Source: Pantoea sp. A4 | GTDB taxonomy: Bacteria; Pseudomonadota; Gammaproteobacteria; Enterobacterales; Enterobacteriaceae | Reading direction: 5' to 3' | Length of the DNA stretch: 64,000 nucleotides | Assembly (NCBI RefSeq): GCF_000295955.2 | Contig: NZ_ALXE01000026.1 | Coordinates: 1 to 64,000, forward strand | Part shown: in pieces, positions 1 to 11,134 of the stretch | Numbering within the stretch: the first letter of the stretch is position 1 | How the letters are laid out: every line of letters begins with the position of its first letter | The notes under the pieces: model-generated | What the model was told of the DNA's origin: nothing | What the model saw: only the letters and a program-made list of their open reading frames with translations | Database searches by the model: none | Position numbers and translations under genes: made by a program

Positions 1-91
1 TTTTTTCGTTTCTGCGGTTTACGCAACGCTCTACCTGTTGCAACTTACCCGCCAACCGCCTGACTTTTCCAAATCTTAACACTCCATGACC

Positions 92-119
92 TCAAGCCCG
101 CTGGCAGACTAACCGATAA
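92..119 (+). promoter_or_regulatory. Putative sigma-28 (FliA) promoter of flxA-like gene
   Basis: A -35-like TCAAG (92-96) and a -10-like CCGATAA (113-119) resemble the enterobacterial flagellar class 3 promoter (TAAAGTTT, 11 bases, GCCGATAA). The -10 half is strong and the -35 half is partial. Transcription would begin just before the Shine-Dalgarno sequence of the next gene, a member of a family that is FliA-dependent in E. coli. No experimental support. Confidence 0.5.
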
Positions 120-148
120 CCCTTGTGAACTTTTGCAAGGAGAAAACC

Positions 149-490
149 ATGACCACTATTTCTGGGTCCGTTAGCAGTACGATGAGTAGCAGCAGTGGCG
201 GCGGCGATGTGAGTTCACAAATTGCCAGCCTGAATAAACAGGTACAGTCGGTTACCAAGCAGTTAAACGACCTGGCAAACGATGACAGCCTCACTGATGA
301 GCAGAAAGCGGAAGAGCAGGAGATGTTGCAGTCGCAAATCGAAATGATCGAAGCGCAGATTGCACAACTGGAACAACAGCAGGAGCAGAAGGCCCAGCCG
401 ACAACGCCAACCAGCCAACAAACCAGTGAAATCAAGGCGGATGGCGTTAATCGCCCAACCGCCACTAACCAGATCAACGTTTACGTCTGA
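149..490 (+). CDS. FlxA-like family protein
   Basis: A 113-residue polar protein. A Ser/Gly-rich N-terminus is followed by a Gln/Glu-rich amphipathic coiled coil (about residues 30-85, repeated LNKQ, QIEMIEAQIAQLEQQQ) and a Thr/Gln-rich tail ending in INVYV. This layout matches the FlxA family, whose E. coli member belongs to the flagellar regulon and has no settled function. ATG 149 is chosen because AAGGAG lies seven bases upstream. The in-frame GTG at 125 has no such site and falls at the expected transcription start. The gene stands alone, followed by a strong hairpin, with no other flagellar gene in the window. Confidence 0.8.
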   Translation: MTTISGSVSSTMSSSSGGGDVSSQIASLNKQVQSVTKQLNDLANDDSLTDEQKAEEQEMLQSQIEMIEAQIAQLEQQQEQKAQPTTPTSQQTSEIKADGVNRPTATNQINVYV

Positions 491-495
491 CTCTG

Positions 496-518
496 AGCCC
501 CACTGCTTCAGTGGGGCT
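496..518. terminator. Hairpin terminator between flxA-like gene and yfeR
   Basis: A perfect 10-bp stem (AGCCCCACTG / CAGTGGGGCT) with a CTT loop, followed by a T-rich stretch. It lies between two convergent genes and probably serves both. Confidence 0.85.
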
Positions 519-541
519 GTTTATCTTTAATACCGTGAAGA

Positions 542-1462
542 TTAAAACGCCGGGGCGCGTAGACGCTGTTCGGTCAGCAACTGTGCCTGCAGGCGGACTT
601 CCTGCCAGATGGCTTCCGCTGCTGGCGTCAGCGAGCGGTTCTTGCGCTTAATTAACACCAGAGATCGCATGACCTCAGGATAAATTCGCCGTACGCACAG
701 CGCATTACCCGCCGGTAATGGCAGCGCTAGCGCAGGTAAAATACTGACGCCAATCCCCGCTTCCACCATCGGCGGCAAGGTGGCAGGATGCCCAATCTCC
801 TGCACCACATCCACCATCACCTGCTGTTGCTGCATGGCCGCATCCACCAAAATACGGCTGCCTGAGGCATAATCCTGCAACACCATGGTGCGGCCATTCA
901 ACATCGACCAACGCGCCTCTTTAACGCTGGCTAGTTCGTCATCCTCACGACACAACAGTAAAAAGGGATCGTCAAGAATGGGCACGGAATCAAAATCCGC
1001 GTCAGCGAGTGGCCCAATCACAATGCCGAAATCCACCTCGGCATTGCGCACGCTTTGCAGCACCCACTGCTGTACGCGGTCGTGCAAAATAACCCGAATG
1101 TCGGGAAACCGTACCTGACTGGCCGCCAGACACTGCGGCATTAAATGCGCAGAAATGGTCTGGCTCGCCGCCACCCGCACAGTGCCGCTGCGCTGCTCAC
1201 CATAGCTGCGAATATCCAGCAGCGCGGTTTGCATCTCCTCTAACAGCCTTTCCATCCGTGACGCCAGTTGCTGACCGGCTTCGGTTAACATCACCTCACG
1301 CGTTGTGCGGTCCAGCAGCCGTACGCCAATCTCCGCCTCCAGCTCTTTAATGCTGTGGCTCACCGCCGACTGGCTCAGACCAATCGCCTGCCCTGCCTGG
1401 CTAAAACCACCGTAGCGTGCCACCGCAATAAACGTGCGTATCTGACGTAACGTGTAATTCAT
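542..1462 (-). CDS. yfeR: LysR-family transcriptional regulator YfeR
   Basis: A 306-residue LysR-type regulator. The N-terminal winged helix-turn-helix is clear (residues about 1-60, with FSQAGQAIGLSQSAVSHSIKELE), and a periplasmic-binding-protein-like effector domain follows (about 90-300). It is divergent from the transporter gene yfeH, the same arrangement as E. coli yfeR/yfeH. LysR proteins usually control their divergent neighbour and their own gene, and the 96-bp intergenic space holds a symmetrical T-N11-A type site. The name rests on family plus synteny. The effector is unknown. Confidence 0.85.
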   Translation of the reverse strand: MNYTLRQIRTFIAVARYGGFSQAGQAIGLSQSAVSHSIKELEAEIGVRLLDRTTREVMLTEAGQQLASRMERLLEEMQTALLDIRSYGEQRSGTVRVAASQTISAHLMPQCLAASQVRFPDIRVILHDRVQQWVLQSVRNAEVDFGIVIGPLADADFDSVPILDDPFLLLCREDDELASVKEARWSMLNGRTMVLQDYASGSRILVDAAMQQQQVMVDVVQEIGHPATLPPMVEAGIGVSILPALALPLPAGNALCVRRIYPEVMRSLVLIKRKNRSLTPAAEAIWQEVRLQAQLLTEQRLRAPAF

Positions 1463-1477
1463 CGAAAATACTCATAG

Positions 1478-1496
1478 ATTGATGCAATAAATCAAT
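1478..1496. promoter_or_regulatory. Candidate YfeR operator
   Basis: ATTGAT, seven bases, ATCAAT: a perfect 6-bp inverted repeat containing the T-N11-A core typical of LysR binding sites. It sits 15 bp upstream of the yfeR start and about 60 bp upstream of yfeH, suitable for autoregulation and divergent control. Confidence 0.5.
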
Positions 1497-1558
1497 TTTA
1501 TTTCTAAAGCCAGCTCCTGCACAATCAGCACCGTCATAAAGTTAACCGGATTGTAACA

Positions 1559-2569
1559 ATGGGCTTCCTTAAAATTGATCCGATGATGGTTAAACTCATC
1601 ATCACCTTACTGCTTGCTACCTTTATCCCTGCTAAAGGCGGCTTTGTCGATTTCTTCCAATACCTCACCACCGCGGCGATTGCCCTGCTGTTCTTTATGC
1701 ACGGCGCTAAACTCTCGCGGGAAAAAATCATTGCGGGTAGTAGCCACTGGCGACTGCACCTGTGGATCATGACCAGCACCTTTATTCTCTTCCCGATTCT
1801 GGGCCTGCTGTTTGTCTGGTGGCATCCGCTGAATATTAGCCCAGACCTCTACACCGGCTTTATTTACCTGTGTATCTTGCCGGGCACGGTACAGTCATCC
1901 ATTGCCTTTACTTCGCTGGCTGGCGGTAACGTCGCAGCCGCCGTGTGCGCCGCCTCCGCCTCAAGCCTGCTGGGTGTATTTATTTCGCCAATGCTGGTGA
2001 ACCTGGTGATGAATGTACACAGCGAAATGCCGGGCAACGGCCTCGAGCAGATTGGCAAAATCATGCTGCAACTGCTGGTGCCGTTCGTGATTGGTCATAT
2101 CTCACGCCGCTGGATTGGCGCATGGGTAGAGAAACATCGTAGCTTGATTGGTAAAACTGACCAGGCTTCGATTCTGCTGGTGGTCTACTCGGCATTCAGT
2201 GAGGCGGTGGTTAACGGCATCTGGCATAAAGTGGGGCTGGCGACGTTTGGCTGGATCTTGCTTGGCTGCCTGATCATTCTGGCTGTCGCGCTGCTGATTA
2301 ACATCGTTGCATCGCGCGTGTTTGGCTTTAAACGCGCCGATGAGATTGTTGTGCTGTTCTGTGGCTCGAAAAAGAGCCTGGCAAACGGGGTGCCGATGGC
2401 AAATATCCTGTTCCCTGCCAGCACCATCGGGATTATCTTGCTGCCGCTGATGATCTTCCACCAGGTTCAGCTGATGATCTGCTCTTACATTGCCGGGCGC
2501 TATAAAGCTGCCGGTGAAAAACAGGCGCAGAAAGAAGCCGCGCCGCGTGTGATGGAATCACAGAAGTAG
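1559..2569 (+). CDS. yfeH: Bile acid:sodium symporter family transporter YfeH
   Basis: A 336-residue inner-membrane protein with about nine to ten hydrophobic helices. It carries the family-typical stretches TTAAIALLFFMHGAKLSRE, YLCILPGTVQSSIAF and FCGSKKSLANGVPMANILFP. It belongs to the SBF-like (YfeH/RCH1) branch of the bile acid/sodium symporter superfamily. The physiological substrate of the bacterial protein is not established. ATG 1559 gives a length close to E. coli YfeH, although the ribosome-binding site is weak. The stop codon abuts the end of convergent ypeB with no spacer. Confidence 0.9.
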   Translation: MGFLKIDPMMVKLIITLLLATFIPAKGGFVDFFQYLTTAAIALLFFMHGAKLSREKIIAGSSHWRLHLWIMTSTFILFPILGLLFVWWHPLNISPDLYTGFIYLCILPGTVQSSIAFTSLAGGNVAAAVCAASASSLLGVFISPMLVNLVMNVHSEMPGNGLEQIGKIMLQLLVPFVIGHISRRWIGAWVEKHRSLIGKTDQASILLVVYSAFSEAVVNGIWHKVGLATFGWILLGCLIILAVALLINIVASRVFGFKRADEIVVLFCGSKKSLANGVPMANILFPASTIGIILLPLMIFHQVQLMICSYIAGRYKAAGEKQAQKEAAPRVMESQK

Positions 2570-2788
2570 TTAAGGCTGTCGCTTGAGGGGCTTTACCAGC
2601 CCCTCAAGTCCTTCAATTTTGATGGCCAGCGTCAACTGAAGCAACTCCCCTAAATGCCCAGCGGGAAACTCCCCCCCGCGTGCGAACCACAGCAGATAGG
2701 GTTCCGGCAGATCGATCAGCATCCGACCTTTGTATTTACCAAACGGCATTGCCGTGTTGGCGATTTCAACCAGATGCTGTTTCTCCAC
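2570..2788 (-). CDS. ypeB: DUF3820 family protein YpeB
   Basis: A 72-residue soluble protein with the conserved MPFGKYKG motif (residues 14-21) followed by LPEPYLLWFARGGEFPAG, characteristic of the DUF3820/YpeB family. Its biochemical function is unknown. It lies one base downstream of ligA on the same strand, so it is probably cotranscribed with it, as in E. coli. Its 3' end directly abuts the 3' end of yfeH. Confidence 0.9.
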   Translation of the reverse strand: MEKQHLVEIANTAMPFGKYKGRMLIDLPEPYLLWFARGGEFPAGHLGELLQLTLAIKIEGLEGLVKPLKRQP

Positions 2789-2789
2789 C

Positions 2790-4817
<2,028 letters not shown>

Positions 4818-4823
4818 TCAGAT

Positions 4824-4848
4824 AAAAAACCCCCGACATGCGGGGGTT
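4824..4848 (-). terminator. Terminator between zipA and ligA
   Basis: On the minus strand, an 8-bp stem (AACCCCCG / CGGGGGTT) with a five-base loop ends in a run of T. It lies after the zipA stop and before the ligA start, so it should limit zipA read-through into ligA. Confidence 0.75.
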
Positions 4849-4875
4849 TATAAGAGATATTTACTGCCGGAGCCG

Positions 4876-5934
4876 TTAACCCCGGGCTTCGATCACTTCG
4901 CGAATGCGCGTTTTATAGGTTTCGAGCTTCTGCGGTGTCATCATGCGGCGTTCATCATCCAGCACCACGCCGCCGACATCATCGGCAATACGCTGAGCAG
5001 ATTGCAGCATTAGCTTGAAGTTTTGGTTCGCGTCACCGTAAGAAGGCACCATCATAAAGATGGAGATACCTGGCGTGGTGAAGTCGCCCATGGTGTCTGG
5101 GTTAAATGAACCCGGCTTCACCATGTTCGCCAGGCTGAACAGCACCGGACCGCTGCCCGCTGGGCTGAGGTGACGGTGGAAAATGTTCATTTCGCCAAAC
5201 TGGAAGCCCGCCTGCAAAATACCCTGCAACAGGGCTTCGCCATTTAAGGCTCCGCCTGCGTGAGCACCCACATGCAGGACCAATACCGTCTCTTTAGGTT
5301 TCGCAGCCTGGCGCACTTCTGGCTCAACGGCCACTGGCTCAGGTACTTCAACTGGCGCAACAGGTTGTGGTGCAGCCTGGTAAGCAGGTTGTGGTTCTGT
5401 CGGGTAAACAGGCACTGGTTGGGCAGCTTCAACAGGCGCTACGTCAAACAGGGGATCGGCCTGAACCGGCGCAACAGGTGCCGCTGGCGGTACAATTTCA
5501 GGCTGAGGGACAGGCTGAACGCGCACCGGCTGAGGAGCAGGCTGCTGCGGACGCGGCTGTACCGGCGTATCCAACAGGGGATCGCGATCGGCATGATTAA
5601 ATTCTGGGGAGGCGACAGGACGCGGCACCGGTTGACGCGGCGGTTCAGCGGCAGGCGGTGCTGCAGGCTGACGTGGCGCTTCCTGATAGGCATCGAAGCG
5701 AGGCTCCTGATGAGCTTCACGCGATGAGTGTGCACGGATCTCGCCAATGCTCTCTTCGCCCTCGTCACTCAGGGTTTCATCTTCGGTGTTATCACGCGAT
5801 TTCATACGCTTATGTGGTCGGTCACGGAACACACTGGAGCGCTCTTTACGGCTGGTCCACAGCCCGTGAAGCAGTAGCGCTATAATGGCAACCGCGCCAA
5901 CAACGATTAAGATCAGACGCAAATCCTGCATCAT
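4876..5934 (-). CDS. zipA: Cell division protein ZipA
   Basis: A 352-residue essential division protein that tethers FtsZ to the inner membrane. An N-terminal membrane anchor ([17 protein letters not shown], residues 1-25) is followed by a charged region. Then comes a Pro/Gln-rich flexible linker (about 75-215) and the C-terminal FtsZ-binding domain (about 220-350, starting [15 protein letters not shown]). The start at 5934 is chosen because MMQDLRL is the conserved N-terminus. The frame is open 13 codons further upstream, but that extension is not family-like. It is divergent from cysZ, as in E. coli. Confidence 0.95.
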   Translation of the reverse strand: MMQDLRLILIVVGAVAIIALLLHGLWTSRKERSSVFRDRPHKRMKSRDNTEDETLSDEGEESIGEIRAHSSREAHQEPRFDAYQEAPRQPAAPPAAEPPRQPVPRPVASPEFNHADRDPLLDTPVQPRPQQPAPQPVRVQPVPQPEIVPPAAPVAPVQADPLFDVAPVEAAQPVPVYPTEPQPAYQAAPQPVAPVEVPEPVAVEPEVRQAAKPKETVLVLHVGAHAGGALNGEALLQGILQAGFQFGEMNIFHRHLSPAGSGPVLFSLANMVKPGSFNPDTMGDFTTPGISIFMMVPSYGDANQNFKLMLQSAQRIADDVGGVVLDDERRMMTPQKLETYKTRIREVIEARG

Positions 5935-6155
5935 TGTATTCTCTGTTGATCCAATACCTTGCCACAACGGCAAACTTTATCCTCTAACTGTATTTGCCCT
6001 GCTACACAAGTGCAAGTGCGCGCAGTATTTTCTGACAAATAAGCGTGTCCGGTAGTGTTTTTTTGCTGCTTTTTTGTCCACGCAAGGGCGGAATACTGAA
6101 AATAGCCAGGGTATGATAGTCGCGCGGCGACACTTTAAGGAGATCTTCCCCCGTC

Positions 6156-6911
6156 ATGACCACAGATTATTCTGATACATCCCCCAATGGTATCCACTAC
6201 TTTCGCCAGGGGTGGAAGCTGGTCGGCCTGCCTGGCATTCGGCGCTATGTGATCGTACCGCTGCTGGTCAATATTGTGCTGCTGGGCGGTGCGTTTTACT
6301 GGTTGTTCCACCGTCTGAGCCAGTGGATCCCGGATTTAATGGCCCGAATTCCTGACTGGCTTCAATGGCTGAGCTATCTACTCTGGCCGCTCTCTGTCAT
6401 CTCTATTCTGTTGGTGTTCAGCTACTTCTTCTCCACCATCGCCAACTGGATTGCGGCCCCGTTTTGCGGCCTGCTGGCAGAGCAGCTGGAAGGCCAATTG
6501 ACCGGACGCCCTCTGGTCGATAACGGCTGGATTGCGATGTTCAAAGACATCCCCAGAATCATGAAGCGTGAGCTGCAAAAGCTGGGCTATTATTTGCCGC
6601 GTGCGCTGGGCCTGCTGCTGCTCTACTTGATTCCCGGATTTGGTCAAACGGTCGCCCCGGTGCTGTGGTTTTTATTTAGCGCGTGGATGCTGGCAATCCA
6701 GTACTGCGACTACCCGTTCGATAACCATAAAATCAGCTTCCCGCAGATGCGCAGTGCGCTGCGTCAGCACAAAGTCACCCATATGCAATTTGGTGCCCTG
6801 GTCAGTTTATTTACCATGATCCCCGTAGTGAATTTGGTGATTATGCCGGTAGCGGTTTGCGGTGCAACCGCGATGTGGGTTGATCAATACCGTTCGCGCC
6901 TTGCGCGCTAA
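6156..6911 (+). CDS. cysZ: Sulfate transporter CysZ
   Basis: A 251-residue inner-membrane protein (DUF540/EI24 family) that mediates high-affinity, proton-dependent sulfate uptake for cysteine synthesis. Conserved features include [19 protein letters not shown] near the N-terminus, several long hydrophobic segments and the [12 protein letters not shown] terminus. A good Shine-Dalgarno (AAGGAGATC) precedes the ATG. It stands just upstream of cysK on the same strand, and CysB control is expected from E. coli. It may be more important here because no cysP is present in this window. Confidence 0.95.
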   Translation: MTTDYSDTSPNGIHYFRQGWKLVGLPGIRRYVIVPLLVNIVLLGGAFYWLFHRLSQWIPDLMARIPDWLQWLSYLLWPLSVISILLVFSYFFSTIANWIAAPFCGLLAEQLEGQLTGRPLVDNGWIAMFKDIPRIMKRELQKLGYYLPRALGLLLLYLIPGFGQTVAPVLWFLFSAWMLAIQYCDYPFDNHKISFPQMRSALRQHKVTHMQFGALVSLFTMIPVVNLVIMPVAVCGATAMWVDQYRSRLAR

Positions 6912-7049
6912 GGTGCATCAGCCTTATGCAATTTTGATCAGGGGTTATTGCCAGGTGACATATAGATATGCCTTTTCTTTCCTTCCGCCGTGAAGGGAAA
7001 AAGGTATGCTCTGGGGGTTTCCCATATTTCATACAGTTAAGGACGGGCT

Positions 7050-8021
7050 ATGAGTAAGATTTATGAAGACAACTCTTTGACGATTGGTCATACGCCACTG
7101 GTTCGACTGAACCGCATCGGCAATGGCCGTATTCTGGCAAAGGTTGAATCCCGTAACCCCAGCTTCAGCGTAAAATGCCGTATCGGTGCCAATATGATTT
7201 GGGACGCAGAGAAGCGCGGCATCCTCAAGCCCGGCGTTGAACTGGTTGAACCAACCAGCGGTAACACCGGTATTGCTCTGGCCTACGTGGCAGCGGCTCG
7301 CGGCTATAAACTGACGCTGACCATGCCGGACACCATGTCCGTTGAACGCAGAAAACTGCTGAAAGCGCTGGGTGCCAACCTGGTACTGACTGAAGGCGCA
7401 AAAGGCATGAAGGGTGCGATTGCCAAAGCCGAAGAGATCGTGGCTGAGAACCCAGAGAAGTTTGTCTTACTGCAGCAGTTCAGCAACCCAGCCAACCCGG
7501 AAATCCACGAAAAAACCACCGGCCCAGAGATCTGGGAAGATACCGACGGTGAAGTGGATGTGTTTATTGCCGGTGTGGGTACTGGCGGCACGCTGACCGG
7601 TGTTAGCCGTTACATCAAAAATACCAAAGGTAAAAAAGATCTGATCACCGTTGCCGTTGAGCCGACGGATTCCCCGGTGATCGCTCAGGCGCTGGCGGGT
7701 GAAGAGATCAAACCTGGCCCACATAAAATTCAGGGTATCGGTGCGGGCTTTATTCCTGGCAACCTGGACCTGAAACTGGTCGACCGCGTAGTGGCAATCA
7801 GCAACGATGACGCCATCAATACCGCACGCCAGTTAATGGAAGAAGAAGGTATTCTTGCGGGGATCTCTTCCGGTGCTGCGGTGGCCGCCGCGCTGAAATT
7901 GCAGGAAGATGAAGCCTTCGCCAATAAGAACATTGTGGTTATCCTGCCCTCTTCTGGCGAGCGTTATTTAAGCACTGCCCTGTTCGCCGATCTCTTCACT
8001 GAGAAAGAGTTGCAGCAATAA
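7050..8021 (+). CDS. cysK: Cysteine synthase A (O-acetylserine sulfhydrylase)
   Basis: A 323-residue pyridoxal-phosphate enzyme that makes L-cysteine from O-acetylserine and sulfide. The PLP lysine is K42 in [10 protein letters not shown]. The substrate loop TSGNTG (about 69-74) and the phosphate-binding GTGGT motif (about 177-181) are intact. AAGGAC precedes the ATG. The 138-bp upstream region is the expected place for CysB-dependent activation, though no single site is convincing. A strong terminator separates it from ptsH. Confidence 0.97.
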   Translation: MSKIYEDNSLTIGHTPLVRLNRIGNGRILAKVESRNPSFSVKCRIGANMIWDAEKRGILKPGVELVEPTSGNTGIALAYVAAARGYKLTLTMPDTMSVERRKLLKALGANLVLTEGAKGMKGAIAKAEEIVAENPEKFVLLQQFSNPANPEIHEKTTGPEIWEDTDGEVDVFIAGVGTGGTLTGVSRYIKNTKGKKDLITVAVEPTDSPVIAQALAGEEIKPGPHKIQGIGAGFIPGNLDLKLVDRVVAISNDDAINTARQLMEEEGILAGISSGAAVAAALKLQEDEAFANKNIVVILPSSGERYLSTALFADLFTEKELQQ

Positions 8022-8033
8022 GCTCTGGCTCGC

Positions 8034-8060
8034 AAAAAGCACCCAAATGGGTGCTTTTTT
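8034..8060 (+). terminator. cysK terminator
   Basis: AAAAAGCACCC / GGGTGCTTTTTT with an AAAT loop: a classic Rho-independent terminator starting 13 bases after the cysK stop. Confidence 0.9.
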
Positions 8061-8371
8061 GTGGCGCAGATCCCAATTTTATCACCCAACAGATTGTCTC
8101 TCTCCGCTAGCTCTGGTATTTAACCTGAAAATTATTTCGAAGCCTGAAATTAATCTGACCACCTAAGCTGAATCGATTTACTCATTTGGCGATACGCTGA
8201 ATAGCGTCATACTAACGGGTGGAAGTGTCAGCACTTCAGGCAAAATCATCACCTCCCAGGCATATTGTGGCTCGGTACGAGCCGGTAAGCATCCCTGGTG
8301 AGGCTAAAGTTCAGGCACCAGGCTAGACTTTAGATCCATAACACCAAACCTGATAAAGTTGGGGAAATAGC
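8061..8371 (+). promoter_or_regulatory. ptsH promoter/leader region with complementary arms
   Basis: A 311-bp gene-free stretch upstream of ptsH. In E. coli this region holds several promoters and CRP/Mlc sites. I cannot place them with confidence here. Visible structures are a 6-bp hairpin (GGCTCG-GTA-CGAGCC, 8269-8283) and a 7-bp stem CCTGGTG (8294-8300) / CACCAGG (8316-8322). A second 7-bp pairing is CTAAAGT (8304-8310) with ACTTTAG (8327-8333). Its 5' arm lies in the loop of the previous stem, which is pseudoknot geometry. ACTTTA can instead pair with TAAAGT (8354-8359), right beside the ribosome-binding GGGG (8361-8364). Confidence 0.45.
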
Positions 8372-8629
8372 ATGTTCCAGCAAGAAGTTACCATTACCGC
8401 ACCTAATGGCCTGCATACCCGTCCGGCTGCACAGTTTGTTAAGGAAGCTAAGGCCTTTCAGTCAGACATCTCTGTGACTTCAAACGGTAAATCTGCCAGC
8501 GCTAAGAGCCTGTTCAAGCTGCAAACTCTGGGCCTGACTCAGGGTACTGTGGTGACGCTTTCTGCTGAGGGTGAAGATGAGCAGCAGGCTGTAGCACACC
8601 TGGTTAAGCTGATGGCGGAACTGGAATAA
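8372..8629 (+). CDS. ptsH: PTS phosphocarrier protein HPr
   Basis: An 85-residue general phosphotransferase carrier that passes phosphate from enzyme I to sugar-specific EIIA domains. The phosphorylated residue is H15 in NGLHTRPAA, and the conserved S46 region (SAKSLFKL) is present. The length equals E. coli HPr. The ribosome-binding site is TTGGGGAAAT. It is first gene of ptsH-ptsI-crr. Confidence 0.98.
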   Translation: MFQQEVTITAPNGLHTRPAAQFVKEAKAFQSDISVTSNGKSASAKSLFKLQTLGLTQGTVVTLSAEGEDEQQAVAHLVKLMAELE

Positions 8630-8686
8630 CACCTCCCGCTTGCAGCAAACCGACTCCGCAGCGAGATCGCACAGCACTCTATTGAT

Positions 8687-8705
8687 CGCGGACAACATGT
8701 CCGCG
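8687..8705 (+). other. Intergenic hairpin between ptsH and ptsI
   Basis: A perfect 8-bp stem CGCGGACA / TGTCCGCG with an ACA loop, in the 156-bp ptsH-ptsI spacer. No T tract follows, so it is not a standard terminator. It may stabilise the upstream ptsH message or act as a processing or attenuation point that keeps HPr above enzyme I. The role is inferred. Confidence 0.55.
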
Positions 8706-8785
8706 TTATTGCATCTGTAGAATACCGCTCCGCGACACTGTCTTTGCATTGGGTCCATGAGCCATCGAGAAGAAAAGGTAAGGTT

Positions 8786-10513
8786 ATGATTTCAGGCATT
8801 TTAGCATCTCCGGGTATCGCCTTCGGCAAAGCGCTTCTGTTGATTGAAGATGAAATTGTCATCAGCCGCAAAAAAATCACCGCTGACGACGTAGAGAGCG
8901 AAATTCAGCGCTTCCTTGATGGCCGTGGTAAAGCGGCAGTCCAGTTGGAAGCGATTCGCGCGAAAGCGGAAGAGACCCTGGGTGAAGAGAAAGCTGCCAT
9001 CTTTGAAGGCCACATTATGTTGCTGGAAGATGAAGAGCTGGAACAGGAAATCACTGACCTGATCAAGAAAAATCACCAAACCGCAGACGCTGCCGTGTTT
9101 GAAGTGATCGATGGCCAGGCGAAGGCGTTGGAAGAGCTGGATGATGAATACCTGAAAGAGCGTGCCGCAGACGTGCGTGACATCGGTAAACGCCTGCTGC
9201 GCAATATTCTGGGTCTGCATATTGTCGATTTAAGTGCAATTCAGGATGAGTCTATTCTGGTCGCAACCGATTTAACCCCCTCAGAGACCGCACAGCTCAA
9301 CTTACAGAAAGTGCTGGGCTTTATCACTGATTTGGGTGGTCGCACCTCTCACACCTCCATCATGGCCCGTTCTCTGGAAATTCCAGCGATTGTCGGCACC
9401 GGTAACGTCACCGCGACCATTAAGAATGGCGATTATCTGATTCTGGATGGCGTGAACAACGACATTTACATCAATCCGACTGACGACAAGATTGAAGAAC
9501 TGAAAGCCATTCAGACCCAGTATTTGTCAGAAAAGCATGAGTTGGCGAAACTGAAAGATCTGCCAGCCATTACGCTGGACGGACATCAGGTAGAAGTGTG
9601 CGCCAACATCGGCACCGTGCGCGATGTCGCAGGTGCTGAGCGCAACGGTGCTGAAGGTGTCGGCCTGTATCGTACCGAATTCCTGTTTATGGATCGTGAT
9701 AGCCTGCCAACGGAAGAAGAGCAGTTCAAGGCCTACAAAGCCGTGGCTGAAGCCGTCGGCGCGGATGCCGTTATCGTACGTACCATGGACATCGGTGGGG
9801 ATAAAGACCTGCCGTACATGAACCTGCCAAAAGAGGAAAACCCCTTCCTTGGCTGGCGCGCTATCCGTATTGCTATGGATCGCAAAGACATTCTGCACGC
9901 ACAGCTGCGCGCGATTCTGCGGGCCTCTGCGTTTGGCAAACTGCGCATCATGTTCCCGATGATTATCTCCGTGGAAGAAGTGCGCATTTTGAAGGGCGAA
10001 GTTGAACTGCTGAAGCAGCAATTACGTGACGAAGGTAAAGCTTTTGATGAGACGATTGAAGTCGGCATCATGGTTGAAACCCCAGCTTCAGCGGTGATTG
10101 CCCACCATTTAGCAAAAGAAGTTGATTTCTTTAGTATTGGAACAAACGACCTGACGCAATATACTCTGGCAGTCGATCGCGGTAACGATCTGATTTCCCA
10201 TCTTTATAATCCAATGACGCCGTCAGTGTTGACGCTCATCAAGCAAGTGATCGATGCTTCACACGCCGAAGGCAAATGGACCGGTATGTGTGGTGAGCTG
10301 GCAGGTGATGAACGTGCTACACTACTGTTACTGGGAATGGGGCTGGATGAATTCAGCATGAGTGCTATTTCGATCCCTGGCATCAAGAAAATTATTCGTA
10401 ATACTAATTTCGAAGATGCTAAGGCATTGGCAGAGCAGGCTCTGGCTCAACCCACAGCGGAAGATCTGATGAATTTGGTCAACAAATTTATCAAGGAAAA
10501 GACACTCTGCTGA
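8786..10513 (+). CDS. ptsI: PTS enzyme I (phosphoenolpyruvate-protein phosphotransferase)
   Basis: A 575-residue cytoplasmic enzyme that transfers phosphate from phosphoenolpyruvate to HPr. H189 in [13 protein letters not shown] is the phosphorylated histidine. The C-terminal PEP-binding barrel carries [12 protein letters not shown] and the [10 protein letters not shown] signature. The start at 8786 ([14 protein letters not shown]) follows AAGGTAAGGTT and gives exactly the E. coli length. The frame is open 14 codons upstream, but that stretch lacks family similarity. Confidence 0.97.
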   Translation: MISGILASPGIAFGKALLLIEDEIVISRKKITADDVESEIQRFLDGRGKAAVQLEAIRAKAEETLGEEKAAIFEGHIMLLEDEELEQEITDLIKKNHQTADAAVFEVIDGQAKALEELDDEYLKERAADVRDIGKRLLRNILGLHIVDLSAIQDESILVATDLTPSETAQLNLQKVLGFITDLGGRTSHTSIMARSLEIPAIVGTGNVTATIKNGDYLILDGVNNDIYINPTDDKIEELKAIQTQYLSEKHELAKLKDLPAITLDGHQVEVCANIGTVRDVAGAERNGAEGVGLYRTEFLFMDRDSLPTEEEQFKAYKAVAEAVGADAVIVRTMDIGGDKDLPYMNLPKEENPFLGWRAIRIAMDRKDILHAQLRAILRASAFGKLRIMFPMIISVEEVRILKGEVELLKQQLRDEGKAFDETIEVGIMVETPASAVIAHHLAKEVDFFSIGTNDLTQYTLAVDRGNDLISHLYNPMTPSVLTLIKQVIDASHAEGKWTGMCGELAGDERATLLLLGMGLDEFSMSAISIPGIKKIIRNTNFEDAKALAEQALAQPTAEDLMNLVNKFIKEKTLC

Positions 10514-10555
10514 ACCGCGAGACGCTGGCCCAATATTACTGCTTAGGAGAAGATC

Positions 10556-11059
10556 ATGGGTTTGTTTTCTAAACTTTTTGGCGAGAAATCAGAGAGCGCT
10601 TCAGGGACTATTGAGATCGTTGCGCCGCTGTCAGGCGAAATTGTCAATATTGAAGACGTACCTGATGTCGTGTTTGCTGAAAAAATTGTTGGCGACGGGG
10701 TCGCGATCAAACCGACCGGTAATAAAATGGTAGCGCCAGTTGATGGCACCATCGGCAAAATTTTTGAAACTAACCACGCGTTTTCTATCGAGTCAGACAA
10801 TGGCATCGAACTGTTTGTCCACTTTGGCATTGATACGGTTGAACTGAAAGGCGAAGGGTTCAAACGTATTGCGGAAGAAGGCCAAAAAGTGAAAAAAGGC
10901 GATGTGGTGATCGAGTTCGATCTGCCATTGCTGGAAGAGAAAGCCAAATCAACCTTAACCCCGGTAGTGATCTCAAATATGGATGAGATCAAGGATCTGG
11001 TTAAGTTGTCAGGTCAGGTCACTGCAGGTGAAACCCCGGTGATTCGCATTAAGAAGTAA
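10556..11059 (+). CDS. crr: PTS glucose-specific EIIA component (Crr)
   Basis: A 167-residue EIIA-Glc, two residues shorter than in E. coli. It takes phosphate from HPr, passes it to glucose and sucrose-type EIIB domains, and regulates adenylate cyclase and inducer exclusion. The active-site pair H74 (ETNHAF) and H89 ([13 protein letters not shown]) is conserved. It lies 42 bp after ptsI with a strong AGGAGA site, and a terminator ends the operon. Confidence 0.97.
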   Translation: MGLFSKLFGEKSESASGTIEIVAPLSGEIVNIEDVPDVVFAEKIVGDGVAIKPTGNKMVAPVDGTIGKIFETNHAFSIESDNGIELFVHFGIDTVELKGEGFKRIAEEGQKVKKGDVVIEFDLPLLEEKAKSTLTPVVISNMDEIKDLVKLSGQVTAGETPVIRIKK

Positions 11060-11075
11060 TGCACAAACGCTAAAC

Positions 11076-11107
11076 AAAAAAGCACCTGTTACCAGGTGCT
11101 TTTTTTT
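11076..11107. terminator. ptsHI-crr terminator
   Basis: AAAAAAGCACCTG / CAGGTGCTTTTTTT with a TTAC loop. The A and T runs on both sides make it usable from either direction, so it may also end the convergent sensor-kinase transcript. Confidence 0.9.
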
Positions 11108-11134
11108 CATCCCGATTTCAGCTCAGCGCCAGGA

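Noticed and set aside
125..148. GTG start giving the FlxA-like protein eight more residues
   Set aside because: No ribosome-binding site upstream, and it falls at the predicted transcription start; ATG 149 has AAGGAG.
2102..2461. 119-codon open frame antisense to yfeH
   Set aside because: Composition (many Gln/Asn/His) is that of a shadow frame, and yfeH is clearly coding.
9527..10021. 164-codon open frame antisense to ptsI
   Set aside because: Shadow of a highly conserved gene, no ribosome-binding site or motif.
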